A stretch of 64,000 nucleotides of DNA, taken from the NCBI RefSeq assembly GCF_015864575.1, contig NZ_JADYWW010000003.1:176270-240269 (forward strand), read 5' to 3'. This document shows positions 26,776 to 36,237 of this stretch, one piece after another. The notes below the pieces were generated by a model. The model was not told the DNA's origin. It did not search any database and saw nothing but the letters and a program-made list of their open reading frames with translations. Made by a program: the position numbers and the translations under genes. The DNA comes from Salinibacterium sp. SWN248 (GTDB taxonomy: Bacteria > Actinomycetota > Actinomycetes > Actinomycetales > Microbacteriaceae). The first letter of the stretch is position 1. Each line of letters starts with the position of its first letter.

Positions 26776-26954
26776 CCTTTCGAATATTGAGTTTGGATGA
26801 GTTACGCACGTCGCTTCTCTGGAATGTCAGAGCATGCCCGTAGCGTGGCATTAGCAACACAGCCTTTGTCGGGAGGTTGCGGGCCTTGCATCATCGGTCC
26901 ACGCCAATCACGACAGCCTATGGGCAGCAACCTACGACCACTGGAGAAGAAGTA

Positions 26955-28121
26955 ATGCCATCAGTAGCAGACCGCGAGAAGTCCCTTGAGACCGCACTCG
27001 CTCAAATTGACCGTCAGTTCGGCAAAGGCTCAGTCATGCGCCTCGGCAGCGATGAGCGTGCTCCGGTCGAGGTTATTCCCACCGGCTCCATCGCTTTGGA
27101 TGTCGCACTCGGCATAGGTGGGCTTCCCCGCGGCCGTATCGTCGAGATCTACGGCCCGGAATCTTCGGGTAAGACCACGCTCACCTTGCACGCCATCGCC
27201 AACGCCCAGCGCAATGGCGGAATCGCAGCTTTCATCGACGCCGAGCACGCGCTCGACCCGGAATACGCAGCGAAGCTTGGCGTCGACATCGATGCCCTTC
27301 TCGTTTCCCAGCCCGACACCGGTGAGCAGGCGCTTGAAATCGCCGACATGCTGGTGCGAAGTGGCTCTATCGACCTGATCGTCATCGACTCGGTTGCTGC
27401 GTTGGTTCCGCGCGCAGAAATCGAAGGTGAGATGGGCGACACGCACGTCGGTCTTCAAGCTCGACTCATGTCGCAGGCGCTGCGCAAGCTCACCGGTGGC
27501 CTGAGCCAGACCAACACCACCATGATTTTCATTAACCAGCTGCGCGAAAAGATCGGTGTCTTCTTCGGTAGCCCCGAAACCACCGCCGGCGGTAAGGCGC
27601 TCAAGTTCTACGCGTCAGTGCGCCTCGACATCCGTCGTATCGAAACGCTTAAAGACGGCACGGATGCGGTGGGTAACCGCACGCGAGTCAAGGTCGTGAA
27701 GAACAAGATGGCTCCGCCGTTCAAGCAGGCGGAGTTCGACATCCTCTACGGCATTGGTATCTCCCGCGAAGGTAGCCTCATCGACTTCGGTGTCGACCAC
27801 GAAATCGTCCGCAAGTCGGGCGCGTGGTACACCTACGATGGCGACCAGCTCGGCCAGGGCAAAGAGAAGTCTCGTGCTTTCCTGCTCCAAAATCCGGCCA
27901 TCGCGCTAGAGATTGAGCAAAAGATCATGCGCAAGCTCGGTGTCGGCGCCGAAGCTAAGGCTGCCAATGCAAGCGAAGCAAAAGCGCTTGCTGATGCTGC
28001 CGCTGTTGCGGAGAAAGCCGCTAAGGCCAGTGCTAAGGCTGAGGCCAAAGCTGACGGCCCCACATTGCCGGTGGCGGCTAAGACTGCTGCCGCGCCCCTC
28101 AAGAAGGCTTCTGGGCAGTAG
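26955..28121 (+). CDS. recA: recombinase RecA
   Basis: This 388-aa RecA performs strand exchange and is coprotease for LexA. Walker [10 protein letters not shown] is at about residues 66-74, the MAW-type segment and Walker [23 protein letters not shown] follow, and loop L2 contains the [32 protein letters not shown] region. The C-terminus carries an Ala/Lys-rich tail of about 50 residues after the core. Start ATG 26955 ([10 protein letters not shown]) has GGAG about 10 nt upstream; a longer frame to 26877 is not family-like. SOS control is shown by the LexA box upstream. recX follows after 9 nt. No intein is present. Confidence 0.98.
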   Translation: MPSVADREKSLETALAQIDRQFGKGSVMRLGSDERAPVEVIPTGSIALDVALGIGGLPRGRIVEIYGPESSGKTTLTLHAIANAQRNGGIAAFIDAEHALDPEYAAKLGVDIDALLVSQPDTGEQALEIADMLVRSGSIDLIVIDSVAALVPRAEIEGEMGDTHVGLQARLMSQALRKLTGGLSQTNTTMIFINQLREKIGVFFGSPETTAGGKALKFYASVRLDIRRIETLKDGTDAVGNRTRVKVVKNKMAPPFKQAEFDILYGIGISREGSLIDFGVDHEIVRKSGAWYTYDGDQLGQGKEKSRAFLLQNPAIALEIEQKIMRKLGVGAEAKAANASEAKALADAAAVAEKAAKASAKAEAKADGPTLPVAAKTAAAPLKKASGQ

Positions 28122-28130
28122 GTAGTACTG

Positions 28131-28979
28131 GTGAATTCCTCCGACGACGATTACATCGCCCCCGTCATCAACCTCTTTGCTGACAGGTCTAGCGCTGCGC
28201 GCGCTGACGTGGTGGAGTCGTCGCCGGAGGAATCCTCCGCAGAAGAACAATGGGCAGCTGAAGCCGTTGAAGAACCGCAGGCCGTGCTGCGCGCATTGCC
28301 CACAATGCGTGACTTCAGTCCGCCCGGCGACGAAGAAGAACCGCAGCCAGCAACTGGTCGCGAGCCACGATTCGTCCCTGAACCGGTTGCTTCAGAAGCA
28401 GCGGTTTCGGCCGATCATCCCGCTAACGGGTCCGCAACGGCGGAACCGGCAGATGGGTCATCGCGCACGGCGCGAAAGCAAGCCCGCGACGGCTTCTCCG
28501 AGATCAGCCGAGTCAGCATGCGGGCGCTTGCTCGCCGCGGGATGTCCTCGCACGAGATGACCCAGTTTCTCGGAACGCGTGAATTCGAGTCCGACGAGGT
28601 CGAGGCAGAGATCGAGCGTCTTGAAGGGTCCGCGCTCCTCGACGATGCGGCCCTCGCCGAAACGCTTACCCGCACATTGCGCGAACGTAAAGGCCTCGGC
28701 TCCGGCGGAATCATTGCGGAACTTCGTCGTCGAAAGATCGACCAAGAGCACATTGACGCCGTCGTCGACTTTGAGCGTGATGAAGAACAAGAACGCGCAA
28801 ATGAAGTCGCACTCAAACGCGCACCACAACTGCGCTCGCTCGACAACGAAACGGCCAAGCGCCGCCTCAGCGGATTCCTGCTTCGCAGAGGCTACTCCGG
28901 CTCTGTGGTGTCATCGGCAGTCAACACCGCGCTGGCGCCCGGTGCCGGCGGATCATCGCACGGCCCCCGCTTTCGCTAG
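28131..28979 (+). CDS. recX: regulatory protein RecX
   Basis: A 282-aa modulator that restrains RecA filaments. The RecX three-helix repeats occupy the C-terminal ~150 residues (from SMRALARRGMSSHEMTQFL through LDNETAKRRLSGFLLRRGYSG). The first ~120 residues are acidic, Glu/Ala/Pro-rich and probably disordered, making the protein much longer than the typical ~160-200. GTG start 9 nt after recA, so cotranscribed and SOS-inducible with it. A small hairpin follows the stop. Confidence 0.9.
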   Translation: MNSSDDDYIAPVINLFADRSSAARADVVESSPEESSAEEQWAAEAVEEPQAVLRALPTMRDFSPPGDEEEPQPATGREPRFVPEPVASEAAVSADHPANGSATAEPADGSSRTARKQARDGFSEISRVSMRALARRGMSSHEMTQFLGTREFESDEVEAEIERLEGSALLDDAALAETLTRTLRERKGLGSGGIIAELRRRKIDQEHIDAVVDFERDEEQERANEVALKRAPQLRSLDNETAKRRLSGFLLRRGYSGSVVSSAVNTALAPGAGGSSHGPRFR

Positions 28980-28995
28980 AAGCTCGGCGAGCTTC
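28979..28995 (+). terminator. weak hairpin after recX
   Basis: GAAGCTC-ggc-GAGCTTC begins on the last base of the recX stop codon. Seven base pairs and no U-tract, so it may only attenuate readthrough into miaB. Confidence 0.45.
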
Positions 28996-29039
28996 GCGCC
29001 TGTCAACCCTCCTCAACGCTGAGGCTTAAGGTGGAACAC

Positions 29040-30593
29040 ATGATTGACGAAAAACTGGCGACCCCGCGCAGCTACGAAGTGCGCACCTACGGGTGCCAGA
29101 TGAACGTGCACGATTCAGAACGACTGAGCGGCTCGCTCGAAGCCGCTGGCTACGTGCGAGCGACTGAAGGCCAAGCGGACGTCGTTGTCATCAACACGTG
29201 TGCCGTTCGCGAGAATGCCGACAACAAGCTGTACGGCAACCTCGGCATGTTGGCGAGCGTTAAGAAAGAGCACGACGGCATGCAAATTGCTGTCGGCGGC
29301 TGTCTTGCTCAAAAGGATCAGGGCGTCATCCTCGAGAAAGCTCCGTGGGTTGATGTCGTCTTCGGCACCCACAACATGGGCTCACTGCCCACACTGCTCG
29401 AACGGGCCCGCCACAACGAAGAAGCCCAACTCGAGATCCTCGAATCGCTCGACGTTTTTCCCTCGACTTTGCCCACCCGACGTGAATCAACCCACAGCGC
29501 GTGGGTGTCGATCTCTGTCGGCTGCAACAACACCTGCACATTCTGCATCGTTCCCACGCTCCGCGGCAAAGAGAAAGACCGTCGCCCAGGCGAGATTCTC
29601 GCCGAAGTGCAAGCGGTAGTCGATGACGGCGCTACCGAAATCACGCTCCTCGGTCAAAACGTGAACTCCTATGGTGTCGAATTTGGCGACCGCCAAGCGT
29701 TCAGTAAACTGCTGCGCGCCACGGGCTCCATCGAAGGCCTTGAACGCGTCAGGTTCACCAGCCCGCACCCCGCAGCATTCACCGACGATGTTATCGACGC
29801 GATGGCGGAAACTCCGAATGTGATGCCGCAGCTTCACATGCCGCTCCAATCAGGCTCCGACCGCATCCTCAAAGCGATGCGCCGCAGTTACCGTTCGACC
29901 AAGTTCCTCGGCATCCTTGAGCGAGTGCGGGCGCAAATGCCTCACGCCGCGATCACGACCGACATCATCGTGGGATTCCCCGGTGAGACCGAGGAAGACT
30001 TCCAAGACACCCTGCGTGTGGTTGAAGAATCACGTTTCGCCTCGGCGTACACCTTCCAATACTCAATTCGTCCCGGAACTCCCGCGGCCACCATGGAAGA
30101 CCAGATTCCTAAAGAGGTCGTGCAAGAGCGCTTTGAGCGCCTCGCTGCCCTTCAGGACAGGATCTCTCGCGAAGAAAATGACAAGCAGATCGGCCGCACC
30201 GTCGAGGTGATGGCGACCGCGATGGAAGGCCGCAAGCAGTCAGAAACTGCGCGACTCTCTGGCCGCGCTGAAGACTCTCGACTCGTGCACTTCAACATTC
30301 CGGAGGGCAGCGCTACGCCGCGCCCCGGTGACGTCGTGACACTCACGATCACCGAAGCTGCGGCGTTCCACCTCGTTGCCGACACCGAACCCGGGGGAGT
30401 GCTCAACATTCGTCGTACTCGTGCGGGAGATGCCTGGGACCGTGCCGAGGCAGCGTCGTGTGGTGTCCCCACGGGCGCAGGCACAAGCACAGGCGCAGGT
30501 GCAGCAGACGCGAGTCCACGTGTATCGCTCGGTCTGCCCACGATCCGTGTCGCTACGACACCGATCTATGACCCCAGCGATTCCCTTCGCTAA
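29040..30593 (+). CDS. miaB: tRNA-2-methylthio-N6-dimethylallyladenosine synthase
   Basis: This 517-aa radical-SAM methylthiotransferase modifies A37 of tRNAs reading U-starting codons. The N-terminal cluster cysteines are in [15 protein letters not shown] and GGCLAQ. The radical SAM motif C-x3-C-x2-C is GCNNTCTFC near residue 160, and a TRAM domain lies about 375-445. A non-conserved Ala/Gly-rich tail of ~70 residues follows. ATG 29040 is preferred: a TAAGGT box at 29027-29032 lies 7 nt upstream (leaderless pattern). The next gene, miaA, makes its substrate modification, so the pair is functionally linked. Confidence 0.96.
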   Translation: MIDEKLATPRSYEVRTYGCQMNVHDSERLSGSLEAAGYVRATEGQADVVVINTCAVRENADNKLYGNLGMLASVKKEHDGMQIAVGGCLAQKDQGVILEKAPWVDVVFGTHNMGSLPTLLERARHNEEAQLEILESLDVFPSTLPTRRESTHSAWVSISVGCNNTCTFCIVPTLRGKEKDRRPGEILAEVQAVVDDGATEITLLGQNVNSYGVEFGDRQAFSKLLRATGSIEGLERVRFTSPHPAAFTDDVIDAMAETPNVMPQLHMPLQSGSDRILKAMRRSYRSTKFLGILERVRAQMPHAAITTDIIVGFPGETEEDFQDTLRVVEESRFASAYTFQYSIRPGTPAATMEDQIPKEVVQERFERLAALQDRISREENDKQIGRTVEVMATAMEGRKQSETARLSGRAEDSRLVHFNIPEGSATPRPGDVVTLTITEAAAFHLVADTEPGGVLNIRRTRAGDAWDRAEAASCGVPTGAGTSTGAGAADASPRVSLGLPTIRVATTPIYDPSDSLR

Positions 30594-30600
30594 GCAAGAA

Positions 30601-31659
30601 ATGGCACAACCACCGCATGTCAAGCGCGAGCAGTCTGAACTGACCGCGTCGGGGGAAGTTTCTGCTCGTCCTGACCGGCCCGGCTCCGCGCCCGACCCGA
30701 CACTTGCCAGCGACACCGCCGCTGCGTTCCCGCTCGTCGTGGTCGTCGGCGCGACGGGTACAGGTAAGTCTGAACTCTCCTTGAACGTCGCGGACGGTCT
30801 TGCGCGTCAGGGCATCTCCTCCGAGATCGTCAACGCCGACGCCATGCAGCTGTATCGGGGCATGGATATCGGCACAGCGAAGCTGCCTCTCGACCAGCGC
30901 CGCGGCATCCCACACCATCTGCTTGATGCGCTCGACCCCACCGACGACGCCAGCGTTGCTCAGTACCAGACGGATGCGCGGCGAATCATTCGGCAAATCC
31001 AGAGCGCCGGGCGCGTGCCGATCATGGTTGGCGGCTCGGGACTCTACGTTTCGAGCGTGATCCACGACTTCCAATTTCCTGCCCGAGACCCGGATGTTCG
31101 CGCGCGTCTTGAAGCCGAACTCGACGAGCTGGGTGTTGGTCTTCTGTTTCAGCGCCTTCAACAGCTCGACGCGGCAGCCGCGCACTCGATCGGCGCGAGC
31201 AATGGGCGGCGTATCGTTCGGGCCCTCGAGGTGATTGAGATTACGGGCGAGCCGTTCGGCGCCGGGCTTCCCGAAGAGAAAAAACTATGGACTCCCGCGC
31301 ATATTTTTGGCGTAGCTGCGCCTCGAGATGAACTTGTTCCAAGGCTCAACGCCCGCGTGCAGCAGATGTGGGACTCTGGGTTGCTCGATGAGGTTCGTGA
31401 GCTTCGTCCGCGCGGGCTGGGCGTCACCGCCGCTCGCGCTATCGGTTATGCCCAGGCGATCGAGCAGTTGGACGGCACGCTCACTGAGGCAGACGCGATC
31501 GAGCAGACGGCCGCCCTCACGCGCCGCTATGCGCGTCGTCAGGTGGGCTGGTTCAAGCGCTACGACCACTGTCATTGGCTGCAGTATGACGATCCCGAGC
31601 GGGCAGAGCGCGCTCTGTCGATCGTGATGGGGGAGAATGGAACGCATGGCAACGCTTAA
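30601..31659 (+). CDS. miaA: tRNA dimethylallyltransferase
   Basis: This ~352-aa enzyme adds the dimethylallyl group to A37 before MiaB acts. Walker-type [15 protein letters not shown] is at about residues 50-64, then [26 protein letters not shown], and the GGSGLYV motif. The frame is open back to 30376, overlapping miaB, so the start is uncertain. ATG 30601 leaves a ~45-residue variable N-terminus; ATG 30568 is an alternative that would overlap the miaB end. It overlaps dapF at its 3' end. Confidence 0.92.
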   Translation: MAQPPHVKREQSELTASGEVSARPDRPGSAPDPTLASDTAAAFPLVVVVGATGTGKSELSLNVADGLARQGISSEIVNADAMQLYRGMDIGTAKLPLDQRRGIPHHLLDALDPTDDASVAQYQTDARRIIRQIQSAGRVPIMVGGSGLYVSSVIHDFQFPARDPDVRARLEAELDELGVGLLFQRLQQLDAAAAHSIGASNGRRIVRALEVIEITGEPFGAGLPEEKKLWTPAHIFGVAAPRDELVPRLNARVQQMWDSGLLDEVRELRPRGLGVTAARAIGYAQAIEQLDGTLTEADAIEQTAALTRRYARRQVGWFKRYDHCHWLQYDDPERAERALSIVMGENGTHGNA

Positions 31660-32524
31660 CTTCACTAAAGGTCAGGGAACTGGCAACGACTTCGTGCTGT
31701 TTTCTGATCCGGACGGTGAGATTGATCTCACCCCGAAGCAGGTTGCGGCCATTTGCGATCGTCACTTTGGTGTGGGCGCCGATGGAATCATCCGCGCCGT
31801 CCGGTCCCGCAATCTCGACGCGGGCGCTGCGGCTCTTGCCGAAGATGCCGACGCCGAGTGGTTCATGGACTACCGCAACGCCGACGGCAGCATCTCCGAG
31901 ATGTGTGGCAACGGCATCCGTGTCTACGCGGAGTACCTCGCTAATGAGGGTTTTGTTGATTTCGAGCCCGGTGACACTTTGCCGATCGGTACGCGCAGCG
32001 GGGTGCGCGATGTTCAGCGCAACATGGCCGGCTATCAGGTCGATATGGGCCGTTGGGCTCTTGACGGCGGAGAACCGCTTGTGCGGGCCAAGGAGCTTGA
32101 TGTTGCCCGTCCGGGGCTCGGTATCAACGTGGGTAACCCGCACGTGGTTGTCGCTCTCGCTGAAGAATCCGAGCTTGATGGGGCTGACCTCAACTACACT
32201 CCCGTGATTGATCCTGTGCCCGAAAACGGCGCAAATGTTGAATTCGTGGTGCCGGCCGAGCCACTCGTCAAAGACGGTGTTGGTTCGATCCGGATGCGCG
32301 TGCATGAGCGCGGCAGTGGCGAAACGTTGTCGTGTGGCACGGGTGCGGTCGCCGCGGCTCTCGCTATTCGGCATTACGCCGGAGCGAGCGCTCCCCACCA
32401 GTGGCGGGTCACCGTTCCCGGCGGAACCGTTGTTGTTCGCATGTTCCCGACCGAGGATGGCGAACACGTGTCGCTGAGCGGTCCGGCCGAGCTCGTTTAC
32501 ACTGGCAGCCTCGAACTCGCTTAG
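31646..32524 (+). CDS. dapF: diaminopimelate epimerase
   Basis: This 292-aa epimerase converts LL- to meso-diaminopimelate for peptidoglycan and lysine. The two catalytic cysteines lie in [14 protein letters not shown] (about residues 87-100) and [12 protein letters not shown] (about 229-240). Start ATG 31646 overlaps the miaA end by 14 nt; a GGGAG site lies about 11 nt upstream, and ATG 31637 is an alternative. It is cotranscribed with miaB-miaA in the conserved actinobacterial order. A weak hairpin follows in the convergent gap near 32535-32553. Confidence 0.95.
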   Translation: MATLNFTKGQGTGNDFVLFSDPDGEIDLTPKQVAAICDRHFGVGADGIIRAVRSRNLDAGAAALAEDADAEWFMDYRNADGSISEMCGNGIRVYAEYLANEGFVDFEPGDTLPIGTRSGVRDVQRNMAGYQVDMGRWALDGGEPLVRAKELDVARPGLGINVGNPHVVVALAEESELDGADLNYTPVIDPVPENGANVEFVVPAEPLVKDGVGSIRMRVHERGSGETLSCGTGAVAAALAIRHYAGASAPHQWRVTVPGGTVVVRMFPTEDGEHVSLSGPAELVYTGSLELA

Positions 32525-32562
32525 CGAGCCCCTGAAGGCCGCTCACGGCCCTTTGCTGCAGC

Positions 32563-33198
32563 CTAGGCGTCAGCGTCGTCGAGCGTGGCAGCGTGGTGCC
32601 GCGCCCGCAGTAGCCGGTAGCCCTTGTTGGTTGCGGCGCGTGTGAAACTGAAGTCGTCGGGGAAGGTTGCTTCCATCCACCGGTGGAGGGAATCCGATCC
32701 GAGGTTCTTTTGTACAACCAGCCAAGCGTCGGCGTCTTCTTCGAGTCGGGGCAGCCAGGTCTGGAGAATGTTGTGCAACTCGTTCTTGCCGACGCGGATG
32801 GGCGGGTTCGACCAAATAGACATAAACGTTATGTCTTCGGGAACATCTGCGGGCAAAACCGCGTTAATGTTGGGTATGGACAATTTTTCGGCGTTTGCGC
32901 GTACAAGATCCAGTGCGCGCTCGTTGACGTCCACCGCCCACACCGTTGCATGAGGTGACTCGAGGGCAAGGGTGAGCGCCATCGGTCCCCAGCCGCAACC
33001 GAGGTCAAGCAGGTTTCCTCCCGGGGGAGGAGCGGGCACGTTCGCCAGTAGAACCTTGGTTCCAGCGTCGATCCGTTCCGGACTGAAGATCCCATTTGAC
33101 GTGACAAGTTCGCGTTCGAGACCAGCAATGGTCGCGTGAATCGTCCGCAATTTGAGATCACTCTCGGGTGATGACGAGAAGTAATGCTCGTTAGCCAT
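32563..33198 (-). CDS. class I SAM methyltransferase, RsmC/RlmG-like
   Basis: A 211-aa methyltransferase with SAM-binding motif I LLDLGCGWGPMAL (about residues 63-75) and the SNPPIRVGK motif (about 131-139) typical of N2-guanine rRNA methyltransferases of the RsmC/RlmG group. It contains a single domain of that fold, so it resembles the C-terminal half of RsmC. TAAGTT lies 6 nt before the ATG, giving a leaderless message. It is divergent from hflX with only 41 bp between start codons. Confidence 0.87.
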   Translation of the reverse strand: MANEHYFSSSPESDLKLRTIHATIAGLERELVTSNGIFSPERIDAGTKVLLANVPAPPPGGNLLDLGCGWGPMALTLALESPHATVWAVDVNERALDLVRANAEKLSIPNINAVLPADVPEDITFMSIWSNPPIRVGKNELHNILQTWLPRLEEDADAWLVVQKNLGSDSLHRWMEATFPDDFSFTRAATNKGYRLLRARHHAATLDDADA

Positions 33199-33239
33199 GC
33201 ACAGAACTTACCGAAAACTAGAGAAGTAGGGTTAACCCA

Positions 33240-34799
33240 ATGACGCGAAACACGACAGAAACCAGTATCGAGGCCTCCAACGGCGACGACGCCGAGCGTT
33301 CCGTCGACCGTGTTCTGGCCGCAGAAAGCTCCGACCATGCCGCAGTGACGCGCTTCGGTTCCGAAGGAGCAGGCAAATCTGGCGCTCAGGCGCTGCAATC
33401 GGATGCTCACTATGAGTCCGATCGCGATGGTGACCAGTTCGATCGCGAGGATCGCCACGCCCTGAAGCGGGTGGCAGGTCTATCGACCGAACTTGATGAC
33501 GTCACTGAGGTTGAATACCGCCAGCTGCGCATCGAGAACGTAGTGCTCATCGGTATTTACGGGCAGGGAAACCTGCGCGAGGCCGAGAACTCGCTTCGCG
33601 AGCTTTCTGCGCTAGCCGAGACTGCGGGCGCCGTCGTGCTTGACGGCCTCCTGCAGCGCCGTAGCCACCCCGACCCGAGCACGTACCTGGGCAAGGGCAA
33701 GGCGCGTGAGCTGAAGGACGTGGTGGCCGCGACCGGCGCCGATACCGTGATCGCCGATACCGAGCTTGCTCCCAGCCAGCGGCGCGCTCTTGAAGACGTT
33801 GTGGGTGTCAAGGTCATCGACCGCACTGCGGTAATTCTTGACATCTTCAGCCAGCACGCGACGAGCCGCGAGGGCAAGGCCCAGGTGGAGCTCGCTCAAA
33901 TGGAGTACTTGCTTCCCCGTCTGCGTGGTTGGGGTGAATCGATGTCCCGCCAGGCTGGTGGCCAGGTCGGTGGTGCGGGTGCCGGCATGGGTAGCCGTGG
34001 CCCCGGTGAGACCAAGATTGAGCTCGATCGTCGCCGTATCCACACGCGGATGGCGCGCCTGCGCAAGCAAATCAAGGGCTTTGCGCCGGCGCGTGAAGCG
34101 AAGCGGGCAAATCGTGATCGCTTTGAGGTTCCGAGTGTGGCGATCGCGGGCTATACGAACGCCGGCAAGTCGAGCCTGTTGAACCGGCTGACGCGCGCGG
34201 GTGTGCTCGTCGAGAACGCGCTGTTCGCGACCCTCGACGCCACCGTGCGCAAGTCGGCAACTGCCGATGGTCGGCTGTACACGTTGAGTGACACGGTTGG
34301 TTTCGTGCGCAACTTGCCGCATCAGCTGGTGGAAGCTTTCCGTTCGACGCTCGAAGAGATCGGTCAGTCCGATGTCATCGTGCACGTTGTCGACGCGTCG
34401 CATCCTGATCCTGGCGCTCAGCTCGCCACGGTGCGCGATGTTATTGGCGAACTCGGCGCGCGTGACATTCCCGAGATCGTTGTTTTCAACAAGAGCGATC
34501 TTGCGGATGACGATCAGCGTCTGTTGATTCGTGGCCTGGAGCCGACCGGAATCTTTGTTTCGGCCCGGTCGGGCGAGGGCATCGACGAACTCAATGCGCG
34601 CATCGCGGAACTTCTGCCTTCTCCCGAGATCGAGGTGACTCTGCTCGTGCCGTATGACCGTGGCGAGGTCATTTCGCGTCTCCACGTGCAGGGTCGAGTG
34701 ATCTCGACCGATTACCGCGAAGAGGGCACGCTGGTTACCGCGTTGGTTCACCCGGCGCGAGTTCCAGAGATCGAAGAGTTCGTTTCGAAGCAGGTTTAG
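33240..34799 (+). CDS. hflX: GTPase HflX
   Basis: This 519-aa ribosome-associated GTPase splits or rescues stalled 70S ribosomes. A variable ~75-residue N-terminus is followed by the HflX domain (LLQRRSHPDPSTYLGKGKARE region), the glycine-rich linker with GPGETKIELDRRRI, and the G domain with G1 GYTNAGKSSLLN (about 303-314), G3 DTVGF and G4 NKSD. A TAGGGT box at 33227-33232 is 7 nt before the ATG with no Shine-Dalgarno site. It is convergent with lexA and shares a bidirectional terminator. Confidence 0.96.
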   Translation: MTRNTTETSIEASNGDDAERSVDRVLAAESSDHAAVTRFGSEGAGKSGAQALQSDAHYESDRDGDQFDREDRHALKRVAGLSTELDDVTEVEYRQLRIENVVLIGIYGQGNLREAENSLRELSALAETAGAVVLDGLLQRRSHPDPSTYLGKGKARELKDVVAATGADTVIADTELAPSQRRALEDVVGVKVIDRTAVILDIFSQHATSREGKAQVELAQMEYLLPRLRGWGESMSRQAGGQVGGAGAGMGSRGPGETKIELDRRRIHTRMARLRKQIKGFAPAREAKRANRDRFEVPSVAIAGYTNAGKSSLLNRLTRAGVLVENALFATLDATVRKSATADGRLYTLSDTVGFVRNLPHQLVEAFRSTLEEIGQSDVIVHVVDASHPDPGAQLATVRDVIGELGARDIPEIVVFNKSDLADDDQRLLIRGLEPTGIFVSARSGEGIDELNARIAELLPSPEIEVTLLVPYDRGEVISRLHVQGRVISTDYREEGTLVTALVHPARVPEIEEFVSKQV

Positions 34800-34805
34800 T
34801 GGGGC

Positions 34806-34838
34806 GTCGGCGTCGTCCGATAGTGGGATGACGCCGAC
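34806..34838. terminator. bidirectional hflX/lexA terminator
   Basis: Perfect 9-bp arms GTCGGCGTC (34806-34814) and GACGCCGAC (34830-34838) with a 15-nt loop. A second hairpin GGCCT-gcg-AGGCC follows at 34844-34856. Both lie in the 80-bp convergent gap. Confidence 0.7.
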
Positions 34839-34879
34839 CTCACGGCCTGCGAGGCCACGGCAGGTGTTGTGATCGTGCG

Positions 34880-35569
34880 CTAGAGCGCGCGCAGCACCGT
34901 TACTACTTTGCCAAGCACTTGGGCGTAGTCACCGAGGATCGGCTCGAAGTTTGAGTTACGCGGCAATAGCCACGTGTGGCCGTCTCGTTGACGAAACACC
35001 TTCACGGTTGCTTCTTCGTCAAGCATCGCGGCGACAATATCGCCGTTCTCGGCAGTTTGCTGTTGACGCACGACCACCCAGTCGCCATCGCAGATAGCGG
35101 CATCGATCATGGAATCTCCCACGACCTTCAGCATGAAAAGTTCGCCCTTGCCCACAAGCTGACGGGGGAGCGGGAACACTTCTTCAACGTGCTGCTCGGC
35201 CGTGATGGGGATTCCGGCGGCGATGCGACCGACAAGCGGGACCATTGCTGCGTCGCCCATTGACGGGCTGATCGTGCTGGATTCGTCGACGGCGTTGGGA
35301 ACGTCGATAAGAACTTCGATGGCGCGGGGACGATTGGGGTCGCGGCGCACGTAGCCACTGAGCTCGAGCTGGTTGAGCTGGTGGGTAACGCTCGACAGTG
35401 AAGAGAGTCCGACGGCATCGCCGATCTCGCGCATGCTCGGCGGGTACCCCTGGGTAGCGACTGCTCGCTGAATCATCTCGAGGATCGCCTGCTGCTTAGC
35501 GCTCAGGCTGGTGCGCCGCCGTGTTCCGCGCTCGGAAACGTCGTCACGGGGTGCTCTTGCGTCAGTCAC
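34880..35569 (-). CDS. lexA: LexA repressor
   Basis: This 229-aa SOS repressor has a winged-helix DNA-binding domain ([37 protein letters not shown]), the self-cleavage Ala-Gly in [10 protein letters not shown], catalytic Ser in GDSMIDA and Lys in EEATVKVF. The long open frame to 35650 cannot be right, because a good promoter (TTGATT at 35650-35645, 17-nt spacer, TACAGT at 35627-35622) lies inside it. I start at GTG 35569, with AGAGGA upstream. The promoter -35 overlaps a LexA box, giving autoregulation. Confidence 0.95.
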   Translation of the reverse strand: MTDARAPRDDVSERGTRRRTSLSAKQQAILEMIQRAVATQGYPPSMREIGDAVGLSSLSSVTHQLNQLELSGYVRRDPNRPRAIEVLIDVPNAVDESSTISPSMGDAAMVPLVGRIAAGIPITAEQHVEEVFPLPRQLVGKGELFMLKVVGDSMIDAAICDGDWVVVRQQQTAENGDIVAAMLDEEATVKVFRQRDGHTWLLPRNSNFEPILGDYAQVLGKVVTVLRAL

Positions 35570-35621
35570 GGAGTCCTCTGTTTCTGCCACCGACGATTCC
35601 AATGTCAGTGGCTCATTCGAA

Positions 35622-35662
35622 ACTGTATCCGCAGAAGGGGCCAAAATCAAACATTTGTTCGA
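35622..35662 (-). promoter_or_regulatory. lexA promoter with overlapping SOS box
   Basis: On the minus strand the box reads TCGAAC-aaat-GTTTGA (35662-35647), one mismatch from the perfect palindrome. It overlaps TTGATT (35650-35645), which is 17 nt from TACAGT (35627-35622). Transcription would begin near 35615, leaving a leader of about 45 nt before GTG 35569. Confidence 0.85.
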
Positions 35663-35689
35663 GTGTCGAGAGCAAATGTCAGTGGCTTC

Positions 35690-35714
35690 TTCGAATATCT
35701 ACTTGATATTCGAA
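35690..35714. repeat. perfect 10-bp inverted repeat between lexA and the LysM gene
   Basis: TTCGAATATC (35690-35699), 5-bp spacer, GATATTCGAA (35705-35714). It is not a LexA box by sequence. It covers the -35 hexamer of the divergent LysM gene (35703-35708), so a regulator bound here could block that promoter. Confidence 0.7.
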
Positions 35715-35734
35715 CTATTCGAATGTATGTTCGG
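35703..35734 (+). promoter_or_regulatory. LysM-gene promoter with degenerate SOS box
   Basis: TTGATA (35703-35708), 17-nt spacer, TATGTT (35726-35731). TCGAAT-gtat-GTTCGG (35719-35734), two mismatches from the LexA consensus, covers the -10. This supports SOS control of the divergent gene. Confidence 0.7.
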
Positions 35735-35803
35735 AACACAACTTCGCATCCGGTTCTCCCGGCCGAGAGCCGGATGCGATACCACCCCCACGAGGAGCGA
35801 ATG

Positions 35804-36166
35804 ATGTCTACTGCTGTGATTGCACCTAACGCGGCTGTCCGTGCACGGCAGTCCGCACCGCGTCTTCGCCTCACCACGCGTGGTCGCGTCGTCCTTATGA
35901 CTCTGGCGGCCACGCCGTTGGTTATCGCGGCCCTTCTTATCTCGCTCAACAGCGGCGGCGCTGCTGCGACTCTCGAGTCCAACGAGAACGCCTTCGTCTA
36001 TGTCGATGTCGCGGCGGGCCAGTCCCTGTGGAACATCGCCGAGCAGCACGCCCCGGGTCACGACCCGCGCGAGGTTGTTGCCCAGTTGATCGAAGTGAAC
36101 CAGATGTCGTCAGCAGACATCTTCGCGGGTCAAGAGCTCGCGATCCCCGCTAGCTTCTCCAACTAG
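35804..36166 (+). CDS. LysM domain protein divergent from lexA, probable SOS cell-division inhibitor
   Basis: This 120-aa protein has a ~25-residue cytoplasmic segment, one membrane span (about 28-50, VVLMTLAATPLVIAALLISL), and an extracellular LysM-like domain (VAAGQSLWNIAEQHAPGHDPREVVAQLIEVNQM...). The lexA-divergent gene has this architecture in several Gram-positives (YneA in Bacillus, Rv2719c in Mycobacterium, DivS at the same locus in Corynebacterium), where it halts division during DNA damage. The same role here is inferred from topology, position and the SOS box over its promoter. ATG 35804 lies 6 nt after GAGGAG; ATG 35801 is adjacent. Confidence 0.82.
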   Translation: MSTAVIAPNAAVRARQSAPRLRLTTRGRVVLMTLAATPLVIAALLISLNSGGAAATLESNENAFVYVDVAAGQSLWNIAEQHAPGHDPREVVAQLIEVNQMSSADIFAGQELAIPASFSN

Positions 36167-36237
36167 CCTTCCCAGCTCCGCCGGCATCACCACGGCCACG
36201 GCATCCGGCCACAGCCTGTTCCTCTACCATTGGTGGA

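Noticed and set aside
30376..30600. Extended miaA N-terminus overlapping miaB
   Set aside because: The extra ~75 residues are the out-of-frame shadow of the miaB 3' end and show no family similarity.
35570..35650. Longer lexA frame starting at 35650
   Set aside because: The -35, -10 and LexA box of the lexA promoter lie inside this segment, so it cannot be translated from that promoter.
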